Part shown: in pieces, positions 11,174-21,165 of the stretch
Layout of the letters: each line of letters begins with the position of its first letter
Position numbering within the stretch: the stretch's first letter is position 1
NCBI GenBank assembly: GCA_018697195.1
Contig: JAGMWU010000027.1
Span: forward strand, 14,846,763-14,910,762
DNA: 64,000 nt
Direction: 5' to 3'
Origin: Certhia americana
Lineage: Eukaryota > Chordata > Aves > Passeriformes > Certhiidae
Program-made: the position numbers and the translations under genes
The notes under the pieces: model-generated
Database searches by the model: none
The model's input: only the letters and a program-made list of their open reading frames with translations
Told to the model about the DNA's origin: nothing

Positions 11174-11932
11174 TGTAGTTTGTTAAAAATGAGGAGCTTG
11201 ACTCAGCCAATATATCAAGCAGTAATTCAATTTATTAATTAATATGGTAAAAAACCATCGCTGGGTACAGTAGGAGTTTTTCCTCCAACTGCACACTGAT
11301 TGCTGAGGCCTGCTGGTATTTATATGTATATCTATAGGCTTTCTCAGCAGTTTCTAATTCCAGTTTTTACGTTACAATCATACATCAGGATGTTAATCAA
11401 TGATAGTGATAGTTGGTTTCTTTACAATTTCTATACTCCATTGTGATCCATTCCTCCCAGGATGTACATCCAGGATGTACATCTCAGATGGTGATAGCTG
11501 GTTTCCTTTTCAAAAGCATTAGTCAGGAGTTCTTTGTCCATCTTCTTTCTTCAGGCTGTTTTTTTCACTGTTTTGTTAGGAATTTAAGATAGACCCACTT
11601 CCGTCTTTTGTTATACATTCTAAAGCTACAGTTTTATAATCCTTAATACAAAGCAATATTCTAAAATTATAATTCAGAAGTTTTTATTACAAAAGAGCTT
11701 AAGGCTTAATTGCAAGCAGAAAGTTCTTGTCAAAAAGCAACATCTAAAGTTATAGTTCACATATTCACATATTCACTACAAAACAATTTATGATCTATAA
11801 TAGTTAATTACGAACAAAGGATTAGTTCAAAGGCCTTCTTCCATGCTTTGCTATCCTCGGTTGTTTATTATAACTCATCTTTATAACTGCCCCATGGCTG
11901 TGTTCCACACATTTCACAATCACAATTACACA
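11174..11932 (-). repeat. LTR-like sequence
   Basis: Bounded by TGTAGTTTG and ATTACACA (TG...CA on either strand) and holding TTTATTAATT near the left end, which reads as a polyadenylation signal on the minus strand. A short tandem GGATGTACATCC lies at about 11459-11481. No TSD was found, so this is tentative. Confidence 0.35.
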
Positions 11933-11951
11933 AGTTATTTTTATTTACCCG

Positions 11952-13326
11952 TGTTATAGTTTTGGTTTGCCAATTTGAAATTTCATAATTAAGAGCAAAG
12001 CAGGCTTAAACTTAAAAGGAATAAAATTTTATTAACTAACATTAAAAGGAAAAAAAACCCCCAAGAATTAGAATGAAACTTTCAAAACACTTTTCCTCCC
12101 CCCACTCTTTACTTTCTTACTTGAATATAAAAAGACAAAACTTGGGATTCTTAGTCAGTTATTACTCTTAAAATAATTATTTTTTAATTAATTTAAGATA
12201 AAGGTCTCTCTTCAATACTATAGAGATTTTCATAAGACACCAGTTCTCTTGTTTTCACACTTTATGAATGGCCCACCTGGGGGAAGAAATGTTGCTATTG
12301 TAAAGTCCCTCCCATGAGACAGCCTTCACAGCCTCTCATGAGCTATATCAGTTTATTAGGGTACAGTTTAAGGATGCTTTTTCTAGTATAAAACAAGAGT
12401 TCTTTTCATTTCAAGAAAGAGAAGTCATCTTCTCTTAATGGGTAGAGGGCATCATCTCTCACTTTTTTAATCTTCCTCTGTTCAGTTTTTCTAGTACATC
12501 ACAAATACATCAACTCACAGCTATGTTTAGAATTTTACATCTCCCTTAAAAAAACACTCTATACGTTATAGGGCATTTAGTCTATTTTCTATGGCCTCAC
12601 AAGAGAAGTCTAATTTAACTAGGCTACTCTTTCAATTCTCCTTTCTATTTAGGTTTCTCTTCTCACTTTTTCTGACATTAGGTCTCATGCTGTGTGTTTT
12701 TATATTTTATTTGGTCTTTTCTTTCTTTCACTGGGTAGGATTCATGCTTTTGAAGTTTCATCTGGTTAGAAAAGAGTTAACAGCAGGGCAGCAGCCAGAT
12801 TAGGGCAGTCACTTTGTGCATTGTAGCCGTGCTGGATTTGTGCCAATATCTTAAGGCCTGGCTGCTGCCTTCAAATCTAGCTATGCTGAGAGGGAGGCTA
12901 GGATTTTTTTCTTTTTAGCCTGGTCAGGCTTTAGATGTCTCACGCCAGGGCTGATCACTTCTCCATTCTTTGTCCGGCAGATGCCGGGTCTGGCTCAGCC
13001 CCTGTTTTGCTGCGTGGGGCTGTCCTGGATTAACAGATCTCAGCAGCCAGGACTGGACTGAGCCTTCCTCCCCCCCCACACCACTGCTTCTCCTTCCCCT
13101 TTGCCTGCCAGTGGTGCTGGGGGAGGGTAGGGGGAAACTCATCCTGGCTCGGCCATGGGAAACAGCCAGGCTGAGGTTCTCAAATCACCCCACTGGAAAC
13201 CAGAAGAGAGCTATTTCCGGAATGTCACCTCAAAATGTGCATTCACTAGAGGTGTATCCACCCATTTCTTTGGTTTAATTAGGTGTCAATATTACAAAAT
13301 TGTCCAATCAGGACTAAACCATGACA
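11952..13326 (-). repeat. Solo LTR, about 1.4 kb
   Basis: Starts TGTTATAGTTTTGG and ends CTAAACCATGACA, imperfect inverted ends. Flanks ACCCG (11947-11951) and ACCCA (13327-13331) look like a 5-bp TSD with one change. AATAAAATTTTATT lies about 80 bases from the left end and on the reverse strand gives a terminal polyadenylation signal. A GC-rich block covers 12950-13150; frames there are not supported as genes. Confidence 0.6.
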
Positions 13327-13590
13327 ACCCAACACGAAACATAACTTTGTATTTCACATAGTTTATTTTTTAAAATACTGTATTGTAAACATACCGAAAA
13401 AGAAAATAGTAGAGAACTCACGTTTTTGTTTCGATCTTTTCCATTAACAATACTTGTCTTTTTAAGTGATTGCAGATTGAGACTTGTTCTCTCCATGTAA
13501 TGGTATTGGCACTAGATAGCACTAAAAGGGTAAGAGTGCAATCATGAAGCTAAGCTCTTAATATTTATGGGTTTAAATTTCTATTCTTTC
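13327..13590. other. Flank of provirus ERV-A
   Basis: Unremarkable AT-rich sequence; CTTTC at 13586-13590 is the left TSD of the next provirus. Confidence 0.6.
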
Positions 13591-13976
13591 TGTAAGAGAT
13601 TAGTGACCTTTTTGTTCATTGCAAAGATAGATAGCAATTCCGAAGCCCGGATGTGGTATAAATATGTGACTACTGATTGCCTAAGCTTGCATTTTCCAGA
13701 GGAACAAAGGGGGCTGCAAGGCCAACACTGATAACGGAAGACCGGAAGACCCCACGGCAACCAGAGGGATATGCGCAGAAGCCCCGTAGAAACGGCACGT
13801 ACCCGCCCGAAAATCAAAGGACTTAAAAAGAGATGAACTTTGGGGAAGGGTGCGGCAGTTGGCGGAGCGGAGACTCCCCTGCCGCCCAGCGCTGATCTTT
13901 GCTCTTTGTTTTCTGTAACCAATAAACCTCAAATTTTAATTTGACCCAACATGGCCCATTGCGCTCATTTATAACA
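13591..13976 (+). repeat. 5' LTR of ERV-A
   Basis: TGTAAGAGATT ... TTTATAACA, 386 bases. It contains CCAATAAACCTC at about 13917, the likely polyadenylation signal. Its differences from the 3' LTR are all substitutions and cluster near 13840-13860. Confidence 0.95.
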
Positions 13977-13979
13977 ATT

Positions 13980-13998
13980 TGGTGCCGTGACTCGGATT
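13980..13998 (+). other. Primer binding site, tRNA-His
   Basis: TGGTGCCGTGACTCGGATT is complementary over 19 bases to the 3' end of vertebrate tRNA-His including the CCA tail. It begins three bases after the LTR. Confidence 0.9.
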
Positions 13999-14196
13999 GA
14001 GACTGGGTAAGGAGGATTTCCCGCCTGTGGGAAGGCGCGCCCCACCTTCCTTTTTTTTTCGGTGGTCCCGGGGGCTGAGAGCCTCCGCTCTCACCTCGAC
14101 TGACGAACCTAAAGAGGAGGCAAAGAGCAAAAGAAAGGAGGGCCCGGCTGACCCCTTAAATTTTGTGCACAAAGTCTGGACGAAGACACGGGACGC

Positions 14197-14202
14197 GTAA
14201 GT
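14197..14202 (+). promoter_or_regulatory. Candidate major splice donor
   Basis: GTAAGT preceded by ACGC in the leader upstream of gag, a strong match to the 5' splice-site consensus and at the usual place for the donor used to make env mRNA. Inferred from position. Confidence 0.5.
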
Positions 14203-14401
14203 AAAAAGGGGATCCGTCCGGGCGGGGTCGGGATCCCGGAGTATGGCGACGTGGTGTGTGAATGAGAGGGGAACTGGTAGCCAGATTCCCCAAGCGAGTG
14301 CGGACCCTTAGTAGTGCGGTTCCCACCGACCCGTGAGGGCGTGGGCCACGAAACAGGGGAAACGAGAGTGATTCTTGGTGCGAGTGAAGTACTCCGGAGG
14401 A

Positions 14402-15820
14402 ATGGGGCAGGGGAAGAGTAAGCCCCCTGTAGGGATCAAAATCCCACCTATACCGAAAGACAGCCCCCTAGGATTTTTGTTAGATAATTGGGAGCATTTT
14501 CCAAGCACAGGAGGGAAGGATAAGGCTAGAATGATACACTATTGTATAGAAATATGGGGTGGGAAGGAAATTTCAAAGGGTGTGTTTTGGCCAGTATTTG
14601 GGTCCTCCGAGGATTGGATAAAGCAAAAACTAAACATCTGGGTAAATACAAAGAAACCTTTTTGTTTGGAGGAGAGTGATTATGCGAAGGTATGGGTAGG
14701 CTGCCCAGAAGTATTTATTTTCAAACTAACAGAGAAATCTAAAGAAAACAAGGAAAAGAAGAAGGGGGGTCGGGATGAGGAGACCATGATAGCCCCTCCC
14801 CCATATGTGCCTCCACCCCAGGCACAAGGAGGGGGTCCTAATGCGCCCCCGGGGGAAGAATCGGATTCGGATCAGTCAGAATATACCGGGCCTACAACTT
14901 GGAGTAGGGCTCGGAAAGGGCTGTTTCCCTTGAGAGAGATGCCTATGGGGGGACCACAAGCAAGGATAGGGTTTATATCGGTGCCCCTTAGTTCGGGAGA
15001 TGTGAGAGATTTTAAGAGAGAAATGGGACACTTGTTGGAAGATCCGCTGGGAGTGGCTGAAAGAGTAGATCAGTTTTTAGGTCCAAACATGTATACATGG
15101 GAAGAATTACAATCCATTTTAAACATTTTGTTCACGGCAGAAGGAAAGAACATGATTAGAAGGGAGGGGATGCGTATTTGGGATGCCCAACATGCCCAAG
15201 GACTGGCGGCGGATACAAAATGGCCCCTCCAGAACCCAAATTGGGACCACCAGAACCCGGCCCATAGAACCCATATGCAGGACTTAAGGACTATTATAGT
15301 CCAAGGAATTAGGGAATCGGTCCCAAGGGGTCAAAATATTAATAAAGCTTTTAACGAGAGACAAAGGAAGGAAGAGACCCCCACGGAATGGTTAGAAAGC
15401 CTGCGGAAAAACTTCCAACTGTATTCAGGAATGGACCCGGATGGTCAGATGGGACAGGCAGTGTTGAAGGTGCACTTTGTCTCAAAATCATGGGAGGACA
15501 TTAGGAAGAAGATACAGAAGATGGAAGACTGGCAGGATAGAGGTCTGGACGAATTGCTGAGAGAGGCTCAGAAGGTATATGTCCGGAGGGAGGAAGAGAG
15601 TCACAAACGACAGGTTAGGATGATGGTTGCTGCGGTACGGGAAAGTAGGGGACAGGACCACGGAAAGATGCAAAGACGGCCTGTAGGGGACTCTAGAGGT
15701 CTGGGAGACTCAAGGGAAAGACAGGACCAGAAGGTATGTTTTTACTGTGGAAAGAAGGGGCATTTCAAGAGGGAATGTCGAGTTCGAATTAGAAATGAGA
15801 AGGAGTTTAAGGTGGACTAG
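14402..15820 (+). CDS. gag: Gag polyprotein (472 aa), intact
   Basis: Structural precursor that assembles the virus core at the plasma membrane. The start at 14402 is chosen because it gives MGQ, a myristoylation signal; an upstream in-frame TTG at 14375 is not needed. The matrix part is followed by an acidic/proline-rich linker with PPPY at residues 132-135, a late-budding motif that recruits NEDD4-type ubiquitin ligases. The capsid region includes a major-homology-like segment around residues 320-375 and a charged helix after it. A single CX2CX4HX4C zinc knuckle lies at residues 446-459, the nucleocapsid RNA-binding motif; one knuckle is usual for gammaretroviruses. The frame ends at TAG 15818-15820, beyond which the same frame remains open into pol. 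No internal damage is seen. Confidence 0.93.
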   Translation: MGQGKSKPPVGIKIPPIPKDSPLGFLLDNWEHFPSTGGKDKARMIHYCIEIWGGKEISKGVFWPVFGSSEDWIKQKLNIWVNTKKPFCLEESDYAKVWVGCPEVFIFKLTEKSKENKEKKKGGRDEETMIAPPPYVPPPQAQGGGPNAPPGEESDSDQSEYTGPTTWSRARKGLFPLREMPMGGPQARIGFISVPLSSGDVRDFKREMGHLLEDPLGVAERVDQFLGPNMYTWEELQSILNILFTAEGKNMIRREGMRIWDAQHAQGLAADTKWPLQNPNWDHQNPAHRTHMQDLRTIIVQGIRESVPRGQNINKAFNERQRKEETPTEWLESLRKNFQLYSGMDPDGQMGQAVLKVHFVSKSWEDIRKKIQKMEDWQDRGLDELLREAQKVYVRREEESHKRQVRMMVAAVRESRGQDHGKMQRRPVGDSRGLGDSRERQDQKVCFYCGKKGHFKRECRVRIRNEKEFKVD

Positions 15821-15842
15821 AGGGGTCAGGGGCTCTATTTAA
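15818..15842 (+). promoter_or_regulatory. In-frame amber between gag and pol (readthrough site)
   Basis: Gag ends in TAG and the next codons AGG GGT CAG GGG CTC are in the same frame and open into pol. Gammaretroviruses make Gag-Pol by suppressing such a stop with the help of a downstream pseudoknot. A purine-rich, G-rich spacer follows the stop; the pseudoknot itself I could not verify by eye. Confidence 0.75.
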
Positions 15843-18800
15843 TGGGGACCTGGGAACAACAAAAGGAGCCCTTGATAAAATTAAAAGTGGGTCCCCATGA
15901 CCAGGAGATAACCTTCCTGGTCGATACGGGTGCAGAAAGATCTACTATTCAGTTTTTGCCCAAAGGACGCACCCTGTCCAAAGAGACTGCCACCGTGGTG
16001 GGGGCAAAAGGAGAACCCTTTGAAGTAAGGGTTATAAAAAGGGTGACAGTGGAATCAGAATCAAAGATAGGAATAGGAGATTTTTTGCTAGTATCAGAAT
16101 CAGACTATAACTTGTTGGGAAGGGACATGATTGTAGAACTAGGAATTCAAATAGAAGTGGTGGAAAAGAAATTACAAATTAGACTCTGCTCCCTTAGACA
16201 GAAGGATGAAGACAAGACAAATCCCGATGTGTGGTACAGCCCAGGGAATGTTGGACAACTGAAAATAGCACCTTTCACAGTAAAAATCAAGAATCCTGAA
16301 GTCCCTGTGAGAATTAAACAATACCCCATCTCCTCAGAAGGGAGGAGAGGACTGAAACCTGAAATAGGGAGACTATTAAATAAGGGGCTGCTGGAACCCT
16401 GTATGTCACCCTATAATACACCTATACTCCCTGTTAAAAAGGCGGACGGATCGTATCGTTTGGTACATGATCTAAGGGAAATAAACAAGCGGACCATAGC
16501 CAGGTTTCCTGTGGTGGCAAACCCCTACACTCTTTTGAGTAAATTGGGCCCTGATAACTTATGGTATAGTGTAGTGGATTTAAAGGATGCTTTCTGGGCC
16601 TGCCCCCTTGATGAAACAAGCCAGGATTACTTCGCCTTTGAATGGGAAGACCCTGATACAGGGAGAAGACAGCAGCTTAGATGGACAGTGTTACCCCAGG
16701 GGTTCACGGAATCCCCAAACTTGTTTGGACAGGCATTGGAACAAATCTTACAAGACTATCAAACTAGGTCGGGGGTGACTCTGATACAATATGTAGATGA
16801 CCTCTTGTTGGCAGGAAAATGTGAGAGGGATGTGAGGGAAGAAAGTATCCGACTACTGAACTTTCTGGGGCTTAAAGGATTGAAGGTTTCAAGAACCAAA
16901 CTTCAATTTGTGGAGGAGGAGGTCAAGTATTTGGGACATTACTTGAGAAGGGGGGAAAAGCGAATAGATCCTGAGAGGATTCAAGCTATTATAGCCCTGC
17001 CAATACCAAAGAATAAAAGACAAATTCGTCAAATATTGGGACTCACTGGATATTGTAGGCAATGGATTGAAAATTATAGCAATAAGGCCAGATTTTTGTA
17101 TCACAAATTAACACAGGAAGGGCTGTTGAAATGGAGCCAAGAGGACACGGACAGACTCCAGGAGTTAAAAGAAAGTCTAGTCCATGCCCCAGTCTTGAGC
17201 CTCCCAGACTTGAGAAGGCCATTTTTCTTATTTGTAAATATAGACGAGGGTATTGCATTTGGGGTGCTTACTCAGGACTGGGCAGGGAGGAAGAAGCCAG
17301 TGGCATATTTGTCAAAAATTTTAGACCTGGTGAGCAGGGGGTGGCCCACATGCTTGCAGATTGTAGCGGGGTGCGCTGTATTAGTAGAAGAGGCCAGGAA
17401 AATTACCTTCAACAGCAGCCTTAAGGTAATGTCTCCTCATAATATCCGAAGTGTGATGCAGCAGAAGGCAGACAAATGGATTTCTGATGCAAGACTTTTA
17501 AAGTATGAGGGGATTTTGGTAGAAGCCCCCGATTTAACATTAGAAACTACTACCATACAAAACCCAGCTGCATTTTTATATGGGGAACCGGGACACCAAC
17601 ATTTAACCCACGATTGCATAGCAACCATAGAAGAACAAACAAAAATTAGGCCTGATTTGGAGGAAGAGGAATTAGAAGAGGGCGAAAGACTATTTGTAGA
17701 TGGATCCTCTAGGGTGATAGAGGGAAAAAGAAGATCGGGGTATGCAATCGTGGGGGGCCCCGACCTACAGGTGATAGAGTCAGGTGCTTTAGATAAATCT
17801 TGGTCTGCACAGGCATGCGAACTATATGCCATATTGAGAGCTCTAAAACTCCTTAAGGGGAAAAGAGGAACGATATACACTGACTCTAAATACGGATTTG
17901 GGGTAGTACATACCTTTGGGAAACTGTGGGAGGAAAGGGGCCTAATTAATTCGCAAGGAAAAGATCTAGTGCACCAGAAACTAATAGCTGAGGTATTGCA
18001 AGCCCTAAGGGAACCCAGGAGGGTGGCCGTGGTCCATTTAAGAGGACACCAACGAGGAATAGACTTTAAAAGTAGATGGAATAATGCAGCAGACCAAGAA
18101 GCCAAGCAGGCAGCAATAAGGGAAATGGTCCTAAAAGAACAAGGGGGGCAGGAAAATCAAGAAATACATAACGAGGAAAGTGCGAACATAATATTTACTG
18201 ATGAGGAAAAGGAAAAATTAAGAAAGATGGAGGTTAAGGAAGAATCAGGGAAATGGATGTTGGGGGACGGGCGAGAAGTGTTACCCAAGGCAGTGGCCCA
18301 ACGAATTTTATACAAACTACATCAAAAAACACATTGGGGAGCCCAAGGATTAGTGGATCATTTTGCTGCCAAGTTTATGAGTATGGGAATTCACGACATG
18401 GCCAAGCATATTACCAAAGGATGTCCTGTTTGTTTACGGGTGAATCGAAGCAATCTTAGAAAGCTGCCCCATGGGGGAAGACCATTGGCAAAAAGACCCT
18501 TTGTGAATCTCCAAATAGATTTTACTGAATTACCAAAGGTGGGGAGGATTAAATATCTCTTGGTGATAGTTGATCATCTTACTCACTATGTGGAAGCCTT
18601 CCCAACTGCCAGAGAAACGGCACGAATGGTTATAAAAGTCTTGTTGGATAAAATAGTCCTGAGATATGGGGTACCCAAAACTATTGACTCTGACAAGGGA
18701 CCACACTTTACATCTAAGGTGACACAGGAATTGGCAGAAGCGTTAGGAATAAAATGGGAACAACATACCCCTTGGCACCCTCAAAGTTCGGGCCGAGTGG

Positions 18801-19444
18801 AGAGAATGAATGGAGAAATAAAAAAGCAACTCACTAAATTGGTAATGGAAACTAAGCTGTCCTGGGTAAAGTGTATTCCACTGGCTTTGCTGAATATCCG
18901 AACCCAACCCCGAGCAGACGTGGGGCTTTCCCCATTTGAAATGCTATATGGTATGCCATACAATCTAGAAAGGGCACAGGATAACCCAAACATTAATGAC
19001 CTATACATCAATAAGTATCTGACCACCTTGATGAAATTTAAGAGACAATTGTGGGAGAAAGGAATGTGGGCCCAGAGACCACCATTAGATCTTACGTTAC
19101 ACCAGGTGCAGCCCGGAGACTGGATACTGATTCGGAGCTGGAGGGAAAACCCGATAACACCCAAGTGGGAAGGACCTTATTTGGTGTTGCTCACCACGGA
19201 CACGGCGATACGCACTGCAGAGCGAGGGTGGACTCATGCGAGTCGGATAAAAGGACCGGTAGACCCATCTAAATTCACCAAGGACCTTGGTTGGGAGGTA
19301 AAGGGCGCAGCCGGAGACCTGAAGCTAACTTTACAAAGAGACAGTCCTGAAGAACCACGACAAGGGTTGAGGGAAGTACTTTGGTATACCGTCAAATGGA
19401 CTTGGAGGATATTTGGGTGGGGGAAAACTGGGTGCTACAAGTAG
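15821..19444 (+). CDS. pol: Pol: protease, reverse transcriptase, RNase H, integrase; intact
   Basis: Produced as a Gag-Pol fusion; numbering here starts at the first Met, 15842 (1,200 aa). Protease: catalytic DTGA at residues 28-31 and LLGRD near 91. Reverse transcriptase: LPQGF and the YVDD catalytic motif at 317-320. RNase H: the first acidic residue in FVDGSS (D620), the YTDS segment and the following RGHQR and ADQEAK blocks. Integrase: an amino-terminal HHCC zinc site ending CPVC, then catalytic D893, D951 and E987 with 35 residues between the last two, then a GPY-type carboxy-terminal domain (WEGPY). All key residues are present and no stop or frameshift interrupts 1,200 codons. The 3' end overlaps the next ORF by about 49 bases in another frame. 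Confidence 0.93.
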   Translation, partial: RGQGLYLMGTWEQQKEPLIKLKVGPHDQEITFLVDTGAERSTIQFLPKGRTLSKETATVVGAKGEPFEVRVIKRVTVESESKIGIGDFLLVSESDYNLLGRDMIVELGIQIEVVEKKLQIRLCSLRQKDEDKTNPDVWYSPGNVGQLKIAPFTVKIKNPEVPVRIKQYPISSEGRRGLKPEIGRLLNKGLLEPCMSPYNTPILPVKKADGSYRLVHDLREINKRTIARFPVVANPYTLLSKLGPDNLWYSVVDLKDAFWACPLDETSQDYFAFEWEDPDTGRRQQLRWTVLPQGFTESPNLFGQALEQILQDYQTRSGVTLIQYVDDLLLAGKCERDVREESIRLLNFLGLKGLKVSRTKLQFVEEEVKYLGHYLRRGEKRIDPERIQAIIALPIPKNKRQIRQILGLTGYCRQWIENYSNKARFLYHKLTQEGLLKWSQEDTDRLQELKESLVHAPVLSLPDLRRPFFLFVNIDEGIAFGVLTQDWAGRKKPVAYLSKILDLVSRGWPTCLQIVAGCAVLVEEARKITFNSSLKVMSPHNIRSVMQQKADKWISDARLLKYEGILVEAPDLTLETTTIQNPAAFLYGEPGHQHLTHDCIATIEEQTKIRPDLEEEELEEGERLFVDGSSRVIEGKRRSGYAIVGGPDLQVIESGALDKSWSAQACELYAILRALKLLKGKRGTIYTDSKYGFGVVHTFGKLWEERGLINSQGKDLVHQKLIAEVLQALREPRRVAVVHLRGHQRGIDFKSRWNNAADQEAKQAAIREMVLKEQGGQENQEIHNEESANIIFTDEEKEKLRKMEVKEESGKWMLGDGREVLPKAVAQRILYKLHQKTHWGAQGLVDHFAAKFMSMGIHDMAKHITKGCPVCLRVNRSNLRKLPHGGRPLAKRPFVNLQIDFTELPKVGRIKYLLVIVDHLTHYVEAFPTARETARMVIKVLLDKIVLRYGVPKTIDSDKGPHFTSKVTQELAEALGIKWEQHTPWHPQSSGRVERMNGEIKKQLTKLVMETKLSWVKCIPLALLNIRTQPRADVGLSPFEMLYGMPYNLERAQDNPNINDLYINKYLTTLMKFKRQLWEKGMWAQRPPLDLTLHQVQPGDWILIRSWRENPITPKWEGPYLVLLTTDTAIRTAERGWTHASRIKGPVDPSKFTKDLGWEVKGAAGDLKLTLQRDSPEEPRQGLREVLWYTVKWTWRIFGWGKTGCYK

Positions 19445-19944
19445 AACTGATAGGACACTCAGAACCCCCAGGATATTGTAAATATTTAGAAGACCTTGCT
19501 CAACAACCATACTATTGGCCTATTAGATTAGAATATAAGTCCCAATTATGGAATGGGGAAGGGCACGTTAATCACAAAGATATTAAGGTAAAGTGTAGTT
19601 GGTTAGATTGTAATTGTTATCCATTTGTATGTTTTTCTTGTAAAATCTGTAAAGAACTGTGGTGGGTCCACTGCCAGAGAGGGAGGGCTCCTAGAAGTGT
19701 ATGTCAACCTTGTTGGGAGGAACAGCGAGAGCTGACTACCTGGGTAATAAACCAGAAGGTGGCAGCTCGGGAACTAAAAGTGGGATCTGCCCCTTGGTGG
19801 CACATATATTCGAAGGGAGTGAACCCTGACCTTTATTGTTACCATCCTAACGAGCCTTTTGTTCCATATATCGTGGATATCCTGGAAGTAAGGTGCAGAA
19901 AAAGAGAGAAAAAGCTCAGGTGCGATATTCCACCACTAAAGTAG
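19396..19944 (+). CDS. Cys-rich accessory-like ORF between pol and env (182 aa), unknown
   Basis: I do not recognise this protein. It starts at ATG 19396, overlaps the pol end in a different frame (+1 relative to gag-pol) and ends 80 bases before the env ATG. It holds 13 cysteines. A central cluster runs C-x4-C-x-C-x4-C-x2-C-x2-C-x7-C-x9-C-x2-C over about 40 residues, suggestive of metal binding, surrounded by Trp-rich segments (KELWWVHC, APWWHIY). The carboxy end is basic (RKREKKLRC). There is no signal peptide and no transmembrane run, so it is not an obvious envelope leader. Simple gammaretroviruses have no gene here; position and Cys-rich basic make-up recall regulatory proteins of complex retroviruses, but only by analogy. 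It is open and free of damage in an element whose env is broken. Confidence 0.6.
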   Translation: MDLEDIWVGENWVLQVELIGHSEPPGYCKYLEDLAQQPYYWPIRLEYKSQLWNGEGHVNHKDIKVKCSWLDCNCYPFVCFSCKICKELWWVHCQRGRAPRSVCQPCWEEQRELTTWVINQKVAARELKVGSAPWWHIYSKGVNPDLYCYHPNEPFVPYIVDILEVRCRKREKKLRCDIPPLK

Positions 19945-20984
19945 AAAAATTGGAACTCCAGGAGGTATAAGTGGGAAAGAGGAACCTATCCTGTCCCTGA
20001 AGAACATCCTTGCTGCCGAGAAGATGGTTTACCCTGTAACTCGTAGCAACCAAACTGACGGGCGAGGCAGAGGGATGCGTAGTGGGAAGGAAAGGATCCA
20101 CCAGAGTGAGAAAAATATGAATATGGCACCTAGGATCCAAAAGGAACAAGGTTTGAGAGGGGGTAACAAGGGGAAAAAGGTAGAACCAAAAGTAAACACT
20201 CGTTCTGGCAGTGGGTATCACCTGGTTCTGGAGGCATGTATAATATGGATGAACATGGTGACAGTACAGGGAAATGGGCAATCACACAAGCCCTTTAGGT
20301 GGTCTCTAGTAAGATGGGAAAAGCCGGACCCACCTATTCAAACTGTAATCACCTCAGGAGCCCCCAGTTTCAACATAACGCTAGATCCATTGTTTGATAC
20401 TTGGGGTGCTGGGGGTGCCTGGTCAATACCAAAAGGGATGATTTACTTGTGTCCTGCATCGAATCCGGGAAAAGGGTACTGTAACTATCCAGGAGAATTT
20501 TATTGTGGATATTGGGGCTGTGAAACTATTTCCTTAGGATGGGTAGTTGGAAATCCAGATAAATACCTAAAAGGAGGATGGGGCCCATATGGATGTCAGA
20601 AACCCCGAACGGATCCATCGGGAGTAGTAGTGAATGTTGGAACTTGCAGATGGATCTACCTAAATGTCACCCAGCCTCAAGACACTGCCTGGATAATGGG
20701 GAAATTCTGGGGAGTGAGACTATGGGAGCCAGGAAAGGATAGAGGAGGGCACATAGTGATAAAAAAGGAACCCATTCCACATGACCCAATAGCCATAGGA
20801 CCAAACCCGATGGTGGCAGAGGAAGAAGTGGAGTGGAAAAATGTAACCGTGACACCGGACGAAACACAGGAAAACCAGTCTTTCAGTTGGCCTATTGCGA
20901 CCCAATCTACTCAGAAGGATAACACCCTCTGGAAGGTAATGCAAGCCACCTTTGGAGTTCTAAATAGCACCTATCCAAATTTAA

Positions 20985-21084
20985 NNNNNNNNNNNNNNNN
21001 NNNNNNNNNNNNNNNNNNNNNNNNNNNNNNNNNNNNNNNNNNNNNNNNNNNNNNNNNNNNNNNNNNNNNNNNNNNNNNNNNNNN
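20985..21084. other. Assembly gap (100 N) inside env
   Basis: Default-length run of Ns. Sequence just before the gap (from about 20951) recurs just after it (from about 21111), so the gap may represent no missing sequence. Confidence 0.95.
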
Positions 21085-21165
21085 AACACAACCAACATCC
21101 CTTGGTTAAATTTGGAGTTCTAAATAGCACCTATCCAAATTTAACCAAGGGATGTTGGTTGTGTT
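21085..21165. repeat. Perfect inverted repeat at a gap edge, probable artefact
   Basis: A 29-base left arm (21085-21113) is the exact reverse complement of 21137-21165, with a 23-base spacer that itself repeats pre-gap sequence. Perfect arms touching an N run suggest a read-end or assembly artefact. Confidence 0.8.

Noticed and set aside
15842..15844. Separate start codon for pol at ATG 15842
   Set aside because: The frame is continuous with gag through the amber, so expression as Gag-Pol readthrough fits better than independent initiation.
16434..18105. Minus-strand frame of 222 codons opposite pol (17437-18105) and shorter ones
   Set aside because: Shadows of the intact pol gene on the other strand.
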